Numbered from the stretch's first letter, positions 1 through 9,230 are shown. The stretch is DNA of 56,085 bases from Acidobacteriota bacterium (GCA_024277255.1 JAJRVQ010000082.1:1-56085); one strand, 5' to 3'. The notes: generated from the sequence alone by a model not told the origin. Translations and numbers: made by a program.

Positions 1-777
1 CGGAAACAGCAAGACATTTGCTTGGCCTGCAACCGGACTGCCCATTGCACTGCCATCCGCTAGCTGTGGCGACAAGGCAGCGTCGACCTCAAGCTCGCCG
101 TCGAAGAGGTATTCCGGCTCTCCCTCGGCGAGGATCTCCCTGGCCATCCTGACTTTCTCGGCACGGGAATGTGCTCTGCTTCCGAGAGTCGAAAAGGAGA
201 GAAAGGCGAGGCGGGGCGGCTCCCGCAGCAGGTGAGAGAACCCCTCGGCGATGACCGATCCAGCGCCAGCCAATTCCTCCGCGGAAGGCTCGGGCTCACT
301 GGCCATGCCGTAAGCGAGCAGACGGTCCCCGAGCTCCACGAGCCAGGCGAGCCCTACGCCGGGGCCGTCGAGGGAGGGTCCCAAGATGGCCCGAGCAGCT
401 TCCGTTGTGACGGCGATCGATCCTGCCAAGGCACTCCCTGCGCGACCGGAGGCGACCATCAACAAGGCGTACCAGGTGGGGTCGGAACCGAGTCTCTCAG
501 CCTCACGCATACCCAGGCGGCGACCACCAGGGAGACGGAGCAGGAGATCGAACATCTCGAGGCGGCGGGCATCCCGCTCCGGGTCGATGTCTACCCGGTC
601 ACCCTTGCCGATCAGGATGGGTCGACAGATCGAGAGTTTCGCGGCAAGCCGGGCGGCCTCGGTGGCTTCCGGTCGATCGGCGACGATAGCGATGCGGGCC
701 GTGCCCTCGAGACCGGCTCTGAGCTCGTCGATGCGGGAGAAGGCGTCAGGCTGCGGTTGGCCGAGGCTCTGTCTCAT
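1..777 (-). CDS. pta: Phosphate acetyltransferase (Pta/Ptb family), C-terminus cut by window edge
   Basis: I read 259 codons from an ATG at 777, preceded by AGAGGTGG, running off the window at position 1. The C-terminal half carries the family's strongest blocks: a LAFLSFSTLGS stretch, the FDGELEVDAAL stretch and a final GQANVLLFP. Members interconvert acyl-CoA and acyl phosphate in the cytoplasm; acetate or butyrate type cannot be told here. Usual length is about 300-330 residues, so only the last few dozen are missing. An acetyl-CoA synthetase gene lies 11 kb away (11965-13899), so both routes between acetate and acetyl-CoA may exist; no acetate kinase gene is visible. It lies downstream of the SUF operon on the same strand but is separated by an inverted-repeat element, so it is probably its own unit. 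Confidence 0.85.
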   Translation of the reverse strand, partial: MRQSLGQPQPDAFSRIDELRAGLEGTARIAIVADRPEATEAARLAAKLSICRPILIGKGDRVDIDPERDARRLEMFDLLLRLPGGRRLGMREAERLGSDPTWYALLMVASGRAGSALAGSIAVTTEAARAILGPSLDGPGVGLAWLVELGDRLLAYGMASEPEPSAEELAGAGSVIAEGFSHLLREPPRLAFLSFSTLGSRAHSRAEKVRMAREILAEGEPEYLFDGELEVDAALSPQLADGSAMGSPVAGQANVLLFP

Positions 778-822
778 AGCTTGTCGAGCACCACCTCTCT
801 ACAGCAACGCCGATACCCTTTC

Positions 823-938
823 GTAGGGGCGGGTCTCCGTGCCCGCCCGGACTCGATGGGTACGGCAGGCATGATCAGGGTCGCCCCGGGCAGGCATGAT
901 CAGGGTCGCCCCGGGCGGGCACGGGGACCCGCCCCTAC
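823..938. repeat. Inverted-repeat element between pta and sufT
   Basis: A 28-base arm (823-850) is repeated inverted at 911-938 with a single mismatch, and the arms flank a 60-base centre. The arms begin GTAGGGGCGGGT. The structure would fold into a long hairpin in either strand. It lies in the 187-base space between the end of sufT and the start of pta. It may be a transcription terminator, a REP-like dispersed element, or both. Confidence 0.8.
866..915. repeat. Perfect tandem duplication of a 25-base unit
   Basis: Bases 866-890 and 891-915 are identical (unit starts CAGGCATGATCAGGGTCGCC). The duplication lies inside the loop of the larger inverted repeat and its end runs into the right arm, so it looks like a slippage product within that element. 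Confidence 0.9.
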
Positions 939-964
939 AAGGTAAAGAGGCGTACGACCCCGCC

Positions 965-1291
965 TCAAAACATGCCGAGGGTCAGTTTCGCGGCCTCCGA
1001 CATCATTCCGGGATGCCAGGCCGGGTCCCAGACGAGCTCGACTTTGGCGTTCTCGACGCCGCCGACGCCCATGACCTTGAACTCGACCTCGCCCGGCAAG
1101 GAACCGGCGACGGGACAGGCCGGCGAAGTCAGGGTCATCTTCAGGTCAACGTGCCGATCCTCAGCGATCTCGATCGCGTAAATCAGGCCCATCTCGTAGA
1201 TATTGACCGGAATCTCGGGGTCGAAGATCGTCTTCAGGGCCTCGATAATCTTCTCTTCGAGCTCGGCGATCGGTATCTGGGTCTCGCTCAT
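965..1291 (-). CDS. sufT: SUF system protein SufT (MIP18/DUF59 family)
   Basis: A 108-residue single-domain protein of the DUF59/MIP18 type. The family helps insert or mature Fe-S clusters in target proteins in the cytoplasm. Visible family features are the FDPEIPVNIYEMGLIY block near residues 23-38 and the TSPACPVAG block with the conserved Cys near residue 59. It is the last gene of the SUF run and begins 7 bases after the sufU stop, so co-transcription is likely. Length and position match stand-alone SufT proteins in many bacteria. Confidence 0.9.
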   Translation of the reverse strand: MSETQIPIAELEEKIIEALKTIFDPEIPVNIYEMGLIYAIEIAEDRHVDLKMTLTSPACPVAGSLPGEVEFKVMGVGGVENAKVELVWDPAWHPGMMSEAAKLTLGMF

Positions 1292-1298
1292 CTCGTCC

Positions 1299-1751
1299 TC
1301 ATTCCGTGGTCACAGAGTCTTGATCTTTGTCGAGTGCGGCTTTCAAGGTATGCCAAGCGAGGGTTGCACATTTCACTCTCACGGGGTATTCCCTCACTCC
1401 AGCGAAGACCGCCAGCTTGCCGAGCTCCGCTTCGTCGTCGCTCGTCGCGTCTTCGGTGGTCACCAGACGATGGAAACGCTCGAAGAGCTCTTTAGCTTCT
1501 TGTTTGCTCTTGCCCACCAGGGCCTCCGTCAAGAGAGAGGCAGAGGCGGTGGAAATCGCACACCCTGCACCCTCGAAAGCGATCTCTTCCACTTTCTCAC
1601 CATCGAGCCTGATCGTCATATGGATGCGATCGCCACAGAGTGGATTGAAGCCGTCCGCCTCGTTGGAAGCGTCTTCGACCCGCCCGTGATGACGAGGATG
1701 GCGGTAGTGGTCGAGAATGACCTCCTGATAGAGGTCGCGCAGCTCGCTCAT
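1299..1751 (-). CDS. sufU: Fe-S assembly scaffold / sulfur acceptor SufU
   Basis: A 150-residue SufU/IscU-fold protein. The Zn-ligand and acceptor residues are visible as Cys39 with Asp41 (NPLCGDRI), Cys64 (GAGCAIS) and Cys128 (RVKCATL). The insertion between Cys64 and Cys128 that separates SufU from IscU is present (about residues 83-105). In the SufU family the protein takes persulfide sulfur from SufS and passes it to SufBCD. The ATG overlaps the sufS stop by four bases (ATGA), which indicates translational coupling to its enzymatic partner. Confidence 0.95.
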   Translation of the reverse strand: MSELRDLYQEVILDHYRHPRHHGRVEDASNEADGFNPLCGDRIHMTIRLDGEKVEEIAFEGAGCAISTASASLLTEALVGKSKQEAKELFERFHRLVTTEDATSDDEAELGKLAVFAGVREYPVRVKCATLAWHTLKAALDKDQDSVTTE

Positions 1752-2998
1752 AGTGAGAATAACTCCTGGGTCTTCCTGAGGGCCACGACGAGAGCGTCGA
1801 TCTCCGCACGCGTATTGTAGAACGCGAGCGACGCCCGTGCCGTGGCCGGAATGCCGAAGAACTCCATCACGGGCTGTGCGCAGTGATGGCCGGTGCGGAT
1901 CGCGACCCCCTCGCGATCGAGCACGGTGCCGATATCATGGGGATGCAGACCTTCCAGCACGAAGGAGATCACCCCTGCACGACGTGCCGGCTCGCCGATC
2001 AGGCGTAGGCCCTCGATCCCGAGAAGCTCCGCGATCGCGTAGTCAGCGAGCTCCTCCTCGTAGGCTTCCACCGCTTCGAAATCGAGCGCCGTCAGATAGT
2101 CGAGGGCTGCGCCGAGACCGATCGCCCCAGCGATATTCGGCGTCCCGGCCTCGAAGCGTGCCGGCGGCTCGGCATAGAGAGTCTCGCCAAAAGTCACGGA
2201 GCGGATCATCTCGCCGCCACCCTGGTAGGGACGCATGGCCTGCAGAAGCTCCGGGCGGCCCCAGAGCGCCCCAATGCCCGTAGGTCCGAATACTTTATGG
2301 CCGGAGATCACATAGAAATCGCAGTCGATCTCGCCGACGTCCAGCCGAAGATGAGGTGCCGCCTGGGCTCCGTCGACGAGCACCGGAATGTCTTTCTCGT
2401 GGGCGAGCTCGACGATGCGCTCCACGGGATTGACCGTGCCGAGGGCGTTCGAAACGTGAACGACACCCACCAGTCGGGTCTTGTCGCTGAGAATACTCTC
2501 GTAGGCCTCGATGTCGAGATCGCCCTTCTCGTCCATCGGGATGACGCGAAGCTGGGCTCCTTTTTCCTCGCAGAGCAATTGCCAGGGCACGATGTTCGAA
2601 TGATGCTCCATCGCCGAAACCAGGATCTCGTCGCCCTCGCCGAGACGCGGAGCGACGAAGGAATGGGCGACGAGATTGATGCCCTCGGTGGCTCCACGCA
2701 CGAAGACAATCTCGCGCATGGAATCGGCGCCGAGAAAGCTCGCGACCTTCTCCCTCGCCGCCTCATAGAGGATCGTGCTCTGCAGCGAGAGCGCATGCAC
2801 ACCGCGATGCACATTGGCGTTGCAGGTCCGGTAGTAGTGGTCGAGGGCCTGGATGACCGCCTCGGGCTTCTGGCTCGTGCCAGCATTGTCCAGATAGACG
2901 AGGCTCTTGCCGTGCACCTCCTGCGAGAGGATCGGAAAGTCCCTTCGCAGCTCGTCGACGGGAAATGGTTCGATAGCTGACACGATCGCTGGCTCCAC
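1748..2998 (-). CDS. sufS: Cysteine desulfurase SufS
   Basis: A 416-residue PLP-dependent class V aminotransferase-fold enzyme that releases sulfur from L-cysteine for Fe-S cluster assembly. The PLP lysine is Lys235 in SGHKVFGP, His residues for cofactor stacking sit in EHHSN (131-135), and the persulfide Cys373 is in TGHHCAQP. That short context is the group II (SufS) type rather than IscS. The start is a GTG with AAGGAGAAGGC directly upstream, 18 bases after sufD. It is followed by sufU with an ATGA overlap. Confidence 0.95.
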   Translation of the reverse strand: MEPAIVSAIEPFPVDELRRDFPILSQEVHGKSLVYLDNAGTSQKPEAVIQALDHYYRTCNANVHRGVHALSLQSTILYEAAREKVASFLGADSMREIVFVRGATEGINLVAHSFVAPRLGEGDEILVSAMEHHSNIVPWQLLCEEKGAQLRVIPMDEKGDLDIEAYESILSDKTRLVGVVHVSNALGTVNPVERIVELAHEKDIPVLVDGAQAAPHLRLDVGEIDCDFYVISGHKVFGPTGIGALWGRPELLQAMRPYQGGGEMIRSVTFGETLYAEPPARFEAGTPNIAGAIGLGAALDYLTALDFEAVEAYEEELADYAIAELLGIEGLRLIGEPARRAGVISFVLEGLHPHDIGTVLDREGVAIRTGHHCAQPVMEFFGIPATARASLAFYNTRAEIDALVVALRKTQELFSL

Positions 2999-3016
2999 GC
3001 CTTCTCCTTCCGCTTC

Positions 3017-4351
3017 CTATACGGCCTGTCGAACGACCTCGCCCCCGGGAAGGCGTGCGAAAAGGAATTCCTCGAGGTGCTCGCGGACGGCATCATATCG
3101 GATGGTCTGTACGACTTCGCTGGCAAAGGCGAAAGTCAGCAGGCTGCGCGCGGCCGCTTTGCCAATGCCGCGGGAGCGAAGGTAGAAGACCGCCTCGTCG
3201 TCGAGCTCGCCGACCGTGGAACCGTGGGTGCAACGCACGTCGTCGGCATAGATCTCGAGCTGCGGATTGGAATGGGCGATCGCGCCTTTCGATAGCAGGA
3301 GATTGCGATTCGACTGCTTGGCGTCGGTCTTCTGGGCGGCCTGGTAGACATGGATCTTGCCATTGAAGACGGTCTTGCCCCTGCCTTCCAGAATGCCCTT
3401 GAAGAGCTCCCAGCTATGGCAATTGGGAGCCACGTGCTCGACCAGCATATGGTGGTCCACGACCTGCTCGCCGTCGACGAAATAGAGGCCGTTCAGGACG
3501 ACCTCGCTATGCTCGCCGACCATCGCGCCGTTGAAGTCGTTGCGCACCAGGCCACCGCCGAGAGACACCGAGGTCGCCCGCACCGTGGCGTCTCGCTCGG
3601 TGACGATCTCCAGGGTCGCCATATGGAAGGCGTCCGTAGACTCGCGCTGCAATTTGTAATGGTCGACGTGGGCGTTCTTCGCCGCATAGACCTCGGTTAC
3701 GGGACAGTTGAAATAGCCACCGTCTTCGAGGCAGCGATAGCTCTCGAGCACCGTGAGCTGGCTCGACTCCTCGGCCACGATAACGTGGCGCAGGTGGCTC
3801 GCGATCTTCCTCTCTCCGCCGCGCGCTACGTTGAGCACGTGCACCGGCTGTTCGAGCACGACTCCCTTGGGCACGTGAACGAAGAGGCCGTCCTGAAGGA
3901 AGGCGGTATTGAGAGCCACGAAAGCATGGCTCGCAACCCGTGCCCGGCAACCGAGCCAGGGCTCGATGCGATCCGGATCCTCGTCGAGCACGGAGGCTAT
4001 GGTGCCGACGAATACGCCCTCCGGTAACCCGGCGACCTGCGAAAGCTCGGTGGCGAACACGCCGTCCACGAAGACGAGGTGAATGGCGCCGTCGAAGAAG
4101 AAGGGGCGGACCTCCTCGATCCCCACCTCGCGGCCCTGGCCATCGGTGAGCTCGAAGCTCACACGACCGAGGGGAGCGATGTTGGTAAAACGCCACTCTT
4201 CGTCGTGGATCGTGGGCAGGCCCTTGGATGAGAAATGGTCGATGCCCTGCTGGCGCAGCACCCGGAGGAATTCCGGCTCGCCTGACCGCGGGGCTACGAA
4301 AGCCTCGAAGTCGGCGACAAAGGGGACTCGGTCGGTCTGAATCTGACTCAT
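3017..4351 (-). CDS. sufD: SufD subunit of the SufBCD complex
   Basis: A 444-residue SufB/SufD-family beta-helix protein. SufD pairs with SufB and the ATPase SufC to form the scaffold where clusters are built. The C-terminal third contains the family block NRNLLLSKGAIAHSNPQLEIYADDVRCTHG, of which the DVRCTHG part and its His are the recognisable SufC/SufB contact end. It lies between sufC (14 bases upstream) and sufS. Its N-terminal half is more divergent, as is usual for SufD. Confidence 0.93.
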   Translation of the reverse strand: MSQIQTDRVPFVADFEAFVAPRSGEPEFLRVLRQQGIDHFSSKGLPTIHDEEWRFTNIAPLGRVSFELTDGQGREVGIEEVRPFFFDGAIHLVFVDGVFATELSQVAGLPEGVFVGTIASVLDEDPDRIEPWLGCRARVASHAFVALNTAFLQDGLFVHVPKGVVLEQPVHVLNVARGGERKIASHLRHVIVAEESSQLTVLESYRCLEDGGYFNCPVTEVYAAKNAHVDHYKLQRESTDAFHMATLEIVTERDATVRATSVSLGGGLVRNDFNGAMVGEHSEVVLNGLYFVDGEQVVDHHMLVEHVAPNCHSWELFKGILEGRGKTVFNGKIHVYQAAQKTDAKQSNRNLLLSKGAIAHSNPQLEIYADDVRCTHGSTVGELDDEAVFYLRSRGIGKAAARSLLTFAFASEVVQTIRYDAVREHLEEFLFARLPGGEVVRQAV

Positions 4352-4365
4352 GATGACGACTCCGC

Positions 4366-5130
4366 TCAGGCTCCGACCGTCGCCGCGACTTCGTCCTCGA
4401 GCCAGGAATAGCCCTTTTCCTCGAGCTCGAGGGCGAGCTCCTTGCCGCCACTGCGCACGATCCTGCCGTCCATCAGCACATGCACGACGTCGGGCACGAT
4501 GTAGTCGAGCAGGCGCTGATAATGGGTGATGACCACGAAAGAGCGCTTGCCGTCACGCAGCGTATTGACGCCGTCGGCGACGATGCGCAGCGCGTCGATA
4601 TCGAGGCCCGAATCGGTCTCGTCGAGTACCGCCAGGGTCGGATCGAGCACCGCCATGTGGAAGATCTCGTTGCGCTTCTTCTCTCCTCCCGAGAAGCCTT
4701 CGTTGACCGGCCGGTGGAGCAGGGTTTCATCCATCTTCACCATCGCCATCTTGTCGTGCACCAGAGCCAGGAAATCCACCGCGTCGACCTGCTCTTCGCC
4801 CCGGTGCTTGCGGATGGCGTTGAGCGCCGCCTTCAAGAAGTAGGTATTCGACACCCCCGGAATCTCCACCGGGTATTGAAAGGCGAGAAAGATACCCTCG
4901 CGCGCCCGCATTTCCGGGTCCAATTCCAGCAGATCCTCGCCGAGGAAGCTCACCGATCCTTCGGTGATTTCGTACTCCTCGCGACCGGCCAGCACCTGGG
5001 CCAGCGTGCTCTTTCCCGAGCCGTTCGGCCCCATGATGGCGTGGACTTCGCCCGCTTGGACCGACAGGTCGATCCCTTTGAGGATCTCGGTCTGATCAAT
5101 CGAAACGTGAAGGTTCTTGATCTCCAGCAT
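4366..5130 (-). CDS. sufC: SufC ATPase
   Basis: A 254-residue ABC-type ATPase of the SUF complex. It has Walker A GPNGSGKST (residues 34-42), a Q-loop near FLAFQYP (81-87), the signature FSGGEKKR (146-153), Walker B LAVLDETDSGLD (167-178) and the switch His in VITHYQRLL. The DETDSGLD variant of Walker B is characteristic of SufC rather than of transport ATPases. It lacks membrane partners and sits between sufB and sufD, as expected. There are 110 bases between the sufB stop and this start, with no other gene in them. Confidence 0.96.
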   Translation of the reverse strand: MLEIKNLHVSIDQTEILKGIDLSVQAGEVHAIMGPNGSGKSTLAQVLAGREEYEITEGSVSFLGEDLLELDPEMRAREGIFLAFQYPVEIPGVSNTYFLKAALNAIRKHRGEEQVDAVDFLALVHDKMAMVKMDETLLHRPVNEGFSGGEKKRNEIFHMAVLDPTLAVLDETDSGLDIDALRIVADGVNTLRDGKRSFVVITHYQRLLDYIVPDVVHVLMDGRIVRSGGKELALELEEKGYSWLEDEVAATVGA

Positions 5131-5240
5131 GAATCGCTTCTCTCTTCGGTCAATCGGGCCGCGTGGGCCCGAGAATATTCATCGGAACTGCGGGCGGCTG
5201 AGCGCCCGATTTCCGCCAGGTAATGACTCCGACTCCGCTC

Positions 5241-6695
5241 CTACCCGACGCTGCCTTCGAGGTTGATTTCGAGCAGCTTCTGCGCTTCGACGGCGAACTC
5301 CATGGGTAGTTCGCGGAAGACCTCTTTGCAGAAGCCGTTGACGATCATCGACACGGCGTCTTCCAAGGCGATTCCACGGCTCTGGCAATAGAAGAGCTGG
5401 TCCTCGCCGATCTTCGAGGTCGAAGCCTCGTGCTCCATACGGGCGGTGGGGTTCTGCACATCGATGTAGGGGAAGGTGTGTGCCCCACACTGATCGCCGA
5501 TCAGCATCGAGTCGCACTGCGAGAAGTTGCGCGCGTTGTCCGCTCCCTTGTTGATCTTGACCTGGCCGCGATAGGTGTTCTGGCCTCGGCCGGCGGAGAT
5601 CCCTTTGGAGATGATCGTGCTCTTGGTGTTCTTGCCGATATGAATCATCTTGGTCCCGGTGTCCGCCTGCTGAAAGCCCTTGGTCAGCGCCACCGAGTAA
5701 AACTCGCCGACCGAATTGTCGCCCTTGAGGATGACGCTCGGATACTTCCAAGTGATGGCGGAACCGGTCTCGACCTGGGTCCACGAGATCTTCGAGTTGT
5801 CGCCGTCGCACTTGCCCCGTTTGGTGACGAAATTGTAGATCCCGCCCTTGCCGGTCTCCTTGTCGCCGGGGTACCAGTTCTGCACCGTCGAGTACTTGAT
5901 CTTGGCGTCTTTGTGCGCCACCAGTTCGACCACCGCGGCGTGCAACTGGTTCTCGTCGCGCATCGGTGCCGTGCACCCTTCCAGGTAGCTGACGCTGGCT
6001 CCCTCGTCGGCGATGATCAGGGTTCGCTCGAACTGTCCGGTGTTGAGCGCATTGATCCGAAAGTAGGTCGAAAGCTCCATCGGGCAGCGCACGCCTTTGG
6101 GTATATAGACGAACGAGCCGTCCGAGAAGACCGCCGAGTTGAGGGTGACGAAGAAGTTGTCGCTGTAGGGCACCACCGATCCCAGGTACTTGCGCACCAA
6201 CTCGGGGTGCTCTTTGACCGCCTCCGAGAAGGGACAGAAGATCACCCCCGCCTCGGATAGCTTCTCTTTGAACGTGGTAGCGACGGAAACGCTGTCGAAA
6301 ACGGCGTCCACCGCCACGCCGGCGAGGATCTCCTGCTCGCGCAATGGAATCCCCAGCTTCTCGTAGGTCTCGAGAATCTCCGGATCGACCTCATCCAGAC
6401 TCTTCGGGCCGTCCTCTTTCGATTTCGGCCCCGCGTAGTAGATGATCGACTGGTAGTCGATCGGCGTGTAGTGGAGGTTGTGCCAGGTCGGCTCCACCAT
6501 CGTTCGCCAATGGCGCAGTGCTTTCAGCCGCCAGTCGAGCAACCATTCCGGCTCGCCCTTCTTGGCGGAGATCCAGCGCACCACCGACTCGTCGAGCCCC
6601 GGCGGCAGGGTCTCCTGTTCGATGTCGGTGACGAATCCCCACTCATAGTCGCGTTCGGCGAACTCTTCGAGAGTCGCTGTGGATGTAGTCGGCAT
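5241..6695 (-). CDS. sufB: SufB scaffold subunit
   Basis: A 484-residue protein of full SufB length. Typical blocks are the N-terminal [17 protein letters not shown], the middle [20 protein letters not shown] (its Cys lies on the sulfur path in the characterised homologue) and the late stretch [14 protein letters not shown] before the C-terminal helix. It is the second gene of the operon, 70 bases after the Rrf2 regulator. SufB with SufC and SufD receives sulfur from SufS/SufU. Confidence 0.96.
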   Translation of the reverse strand: MPTTSTATLEEFAERDYEWGFVTDIEQETLPPGLDESVVRWISAKKGEPEWLLDWRLKALRHWRTMVEPTWHNLHYTPIDYQSIIYYAGPKSKEDGPKSLDEVDPEILETYEKLGIPLREQEILAGVAVDAVFDSVSVATTFKEKLSEAGVIFCPFSEAVKEHPELVRKYLGSVVPYSDNFFVTLNSAVFSDGSFVYIPKGVRCPMELSTYFRINALNTGQFERTLIIADEGASVSYLEGCTAPMRDENQLHAAVVELVAHKDAKIKYSTVQNWYPGDKETGKGGIYNFVTKRGKCDGDNSKISWTQVETGSAITWKYPSVILKGDNSVGEFYSVALTKGFQQADTGTKMIHIGKNTKSTIISKGISAGRGQNTYRGQVKINKGADNARNFSQCDSMLIGDQCGAHTFPYIDVQNPTARMEHEASTSKIGEDQLFYCQSRGIALEDAVSMIVNGFCKEVFRELPMEFAVEAQKLLEINLEGSVG

Positions 6696-6765
6696 TGAGG
6701 TTCCTCGGTCTATTGGCTTGGGCCGCCGAGCGCAAGCTGCCGCGCTGCGGACCCGGTTCGAAATT

Positions 6766-7239
6766 TCAGGAAGTTTCTGCTGGCAATGGCTGTGCAGACA
6801 GGGTGCTGCGCTCCCCCAGGGTGATCAGCTTGCGGGTCGGGAGGCTCATCTGCGCCAGGGTAATGCCATCCAACGCCTCGCGGATGGCGCGGTTGATCCG
6901 ACCCCAATTGCTGCTCACCGGGCAGTTGGCTTCCTTGTCGCAAACACCCGGTGCATCGTCGATACATTCGGTCACCGCGATCGGCCCCTCGAGAGCGGTG
7001 ATCACCTCGCTCACCGAGATTTCTTGCGGATCGCGAGCCAGAGCGTACCCGCCGTGGACTCCGCGGTGCGACGCCAGAATCCCGGCGCGGGTCAATTCCT
7101 TCAAGATCTTGCTCACCATCGGCAGCGGCAGCGTCGACTCGGCGGCCAGCTCGGGAGCGTTGAATCGGCGCCCGGGAGAGACCGCCAGCGTGCTCAGTAG
7201 CACGATGCCGTAATCGGTTCTCTTGGTAATGCGGATCAT
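6766..7239 (-). CDS. Rrf2-family SUF regulator with three Cys Fe-S site
   Basis: A 157-residue winged-helix Rrf2/IscR-type regulator. The N-terminal helix-turn-helix spans about residues 1-65, with the family's VHGGYALAR wing at 61-69. Cys92, Cys100 and Cys106 form the cluster-binding set seen in IscR-like and SUF-linked Rrf2 proteins. It is the first gene of the SUF operon, so it most likely senses Fe-S status and controls its own operon through the palindrome at 7324-7338. Such genes are often called sufR, but that name is also used for an unrelated family, so I leave the symbol blank. The SD sequence is weak. Confidence 0.92.
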   Translation of the reverse strand: MIRITKRTDYGIVLLSTLAVSPGRRFNAPELAAESTLPLPMVSKILKELTRAGILASHRGVHGGYALARDPQEISVSEVITALEGPIAVTECIDDAPGVCDKEANCPVSSNWGRINRAIREALDGITLAQMSLPTRKLITLGERSTLSAQPLPAETS

Positions 7240-7323
7240 GGAAAGGGCCTGATATTCTCAGCCTGCCGTTGTGCTCGGCTGTTTCCTTGGGCTGTTGCTC
7301 TCAGCGCTTGCTTTGCGGAAAGT

Positions 7324-7338
7324 GGACCTAATTGGTCC
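7324..7338. promoter_or_regulatory. Candidate operator palindrome for the SUF operon
   Basis: GGACC-TAATT-GGTCC is a perfect 5+5 inverted repeat with an A+T centre. It sits about 15-30 bases downstream of the -10 box on the minus strand, over the start of transcription. Rrf2 proteins bind short palindromes of this size, so it is the natural candidate site for the regulator at 6766-7239. Binding itself is inference. Confidence 0.5.
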
Positions 7339-7352
7339 TGATTTCATTTCCG

Positions 7353-7381
7353 ATCATATGGCTGAGGTCTCCGCTTGTCAA
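7353..7381 (-). promoter_or_regulatory. Sigma-70-type promoter of the SUF operon
   Basis: Read on the minus strand, TTGACA (7381-7376) is followed by exactly 17 bases and TATGAT (7358-7353). This is an almost perfect consensus promoter, one of the clearest in the window. The first gene begins at 7239, which leaves a leader of about 105 bases. Confidence 0.75.
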
Positions 7382-7401
7382 TCCATGGGACCGAGCGAAG
7401 A

Positions 7402-8454
7402 CTACGGATTGCGCCGTGGGTTGCGCTCCATCAGCTGAGCAACCCAGCGCAGCTTCTCCGTGTTCTCGAGCAGGATCTTCATCACCATGGTCAAGGGAAC
7501 GGAGAGGATGGCGCCGACCGGACCCCACACCCAGCCCCAAAAGAGCAAGGACATCAGCACGATGAGCGGCGACAAGCGCAGCCGTCTGCCCATCAGAGCC
7601 GGCTCGACGAGGTTGCCAAAGATGATGTTGACCACGACGAATCCCAGCGCCACCAGCAGGGCTCTGGACGGACCCAACTGAACCAGCGCCCAAGCCACCG
7701 CCGGCACGCCGGCGACCACCGAACCGATGGTCGGAATGAAGTTGAGAACAAAGGCGATGAATCCCCAGAAGAGCGGAAAATCGAGGCCGAGAACGGCCAC
7801 CCAGAGGCAGATCGCAACTCCCGTAACCAGGCTGATTCCTGTCTTGACCACCAGGTAGTTCTGTACCTCACCGGTGATCTTGCCGAAACGGCGCAGCACG
7901 TCGTTGTCGCTACCCAGCGCCTGGGCCAGCTTGACGCGGAAGCCGATCGACTCGGCGAGGATGAAGACGAGAATCAGCAGCACCATCAAACTGGCGGTGA
8001 GCGCAGTCGCCACACCGAGTGCCGTGTTGGTGAGCAGGTTGAGCACCGCTCCGACATCGAGCAAGTGGCTGTCGATCCACTCGGAAGCCTCGAAGCCGGC
8101 GGTATCGAGTTTCTCGACTTGCGGCAGCACCAACTCCCGCAACCGATTCTGGTAGCGCGGCATCTCCTGGGTGACACCGTTGACCGAAGCGGTGATGAAC
8201 AGGCCAAGGCCCAACAGCGAGGCGACCACCGTCAGCATGGTGATGGCGATGGCCAGAATCGCCGGCACCCGCCGGCGGCGCAACGCAAAGAGCAGCGGAA
8301 ACGACAGCACCGCCAAGAAGAAGGCGAGCATGAAGGGTATGAAGATCGAGGCCGCCGCCTTGAGCCCGGCGACCACGATCACCAAGCAAGCGGCTGCGAT
8401 CAGTAAGTTGCGGCCCTTGGGCCAATGGGATTGCGTGTCGACCATGACCTGCAT
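7402..8454 (-). CDS. AI-2E family (UPF0118/PerM-like) membrane permease
   Basis: A protein of about 350 residues with the AI-2E transporter layout: two N-terminal membrane helices, an amphipathic middle stretch (about 90-150), then a block of further helices ending in the LSVPLTMVMKILLE region. The reading frame stays open upstream into the LytTR gene, but that extension is low-complexity and lacks homology-like features. I chose the ATG at 8454; an ATG at 8445 is equally possible. Family members include putative autoinducer-2 exporters and Na+/H+ antiporters, so the substrate is unknown. It is the last gene of the LiaF-like/LytS/LytTR operon, 29 bases after the regulator gene. Confidence 0.85.
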   Translation of the reverse strand: MQVMVDTQSHWPKGRNLLIAAACLVIVVAGLKAAASIFIPFMLAFFLAVLSFPLLFALRRRRVPAILAIAITMLTVVASLLGLGLFITASVNGVTQEMPRYQNRLRELVLPQVEKLDTAGFEASEWIDSHLLDVGAVLNLLTNTALGVATALTASLMVLLILVFILAESIGFRVKLAQALGSDNDVLRRFGKITGEVQNYLVVKTGISLVTGVAICLWVAVLGLDFPLFWGFIAFVLNFIPTIGSVVAGVPAVAWALVQLGPSRALLVALGFVVVNIIFGNLVEPALMGRRLRLSPLIVLMSLLFWGWVWGPVGAILSVPLTMVMKILLENTEKLRWVAQLMERNPRRNP

Positions 8455-8483
8455 GATAACCGGGAGACCGCGAGCCGCGGCGG

Positions 8484-9230
8484 CTACAGCAAAGAGCGCA
8501 GCCGGTTGTATCCCGACCGGCTGACCGGCAGGCGCACACCGGTGGTGAGAATCGCCACCCGACTGTCCTTGGCGTAGAGTTCGATTTCGCGCAGGCGGTC
8601 CAGGTTGAGCAGGTAGGAGCGATGGATCCTCACAAAGCGGGAGGTACTCAACCGTGCTGCGGCCGCGGCGAGTGTTTGACACTTGGTGAAGATCTGGCCT
8701 CGACAGACGAACTTCAGTTGATCGCCGGCCGCTTCGACGTAGTCGATCTCCTCGCTCGGCAGGACATGAACCGTGGTGCCCTCGCGGATCAAGACCCGGT
8801 CGCTGGCCACGCCACCGGCCACACCGTCCGGCCGTGCCGCGGCGGCCAGCTTCGCCGCCTCGAAGCCGGGTTCGCCCAGCCGCTGTTCGGCACGCTCCAA
8901 TGCTTCGCCGAGCCGCCGCGCGTCGAACGGCTTGAGGAGATAGTCGACCGCTTGAACTTCGAAAGCGCGCACCGCGTGCTCGTCATAGGCGGTGGTGAAG
9001 ATGACGGCCGGTGCTTCGTCGCCGAGCAATTCGAGCACTTCGAAGCCATCGAGCTTCGGCATCTGCACGTCGAGCAGGAGGAGGTCGGGGGCAAGCTCCC
9101 CAACCGCCTTGACCGCCTCGAAGCCATTCGAGCACTCGGCGACGACCTCCACCTGCGAGTGTGCTTGCAGCAACTCGCGCAGTAACTCGCGGGCGGGGGC
9201 TTCGTCATCGACCAGGACTATTCGCATCAT
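8484..9230 (-). CDS. LytTR-family response regulator
   Basis: A 248-residue two-domain regulator. Residues 1-120 form a receiver with acidic residues Asp8/Asp9, phospho-acceptor Asp54 in LLLDVQMP and Lys in DYLLKPF. Residues about 145-245 form a LytTR DNA-binding domain, with FVRIHRSYLLNLDRL as its best block. The start overlaps the end of the kinase gene by four bases, so the two are a cognate pair. Likely output is control of envelope genes, including this operon; the target sites are not visible. Confidence 0.93.
   Translation of the reverse strand: MMRIVLVDDEAPARELLRELLQAHSQVEVVAECSNGFEAVKAVGELAPDLLLLDVQMPKLDGFEVLELLGDEAPAVIFTTAYDEHAVRAFEVQAVDYLLKPFDARRLGEALERAEQRLGEPGFEAAKLAAAARPDGVAGGVASDRVLIREGTTVHVLPSEEIDYVEAAGDQLKFVCRGQIFTKCQTLAAAAARLSTSRFVRIHRSYLLNLDRLREIELYAKDSRVAILTTGVRLPVSRSGYNRLRSLL

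Noticed and set aside
169..945. A 258-codon plus-strand frame at the window start
   Set aside because: The minus strand encodes a clear Pta-family protein over the same bases; the plus-strand product crosses the repeat element and has no domain.
8455..8682. An N-terminal extension of the AI-2E permease by 76 residues
   Set aside because: The extra part lies inside the LytTR gene in another frame, is low-complexity and has no membrane helix.
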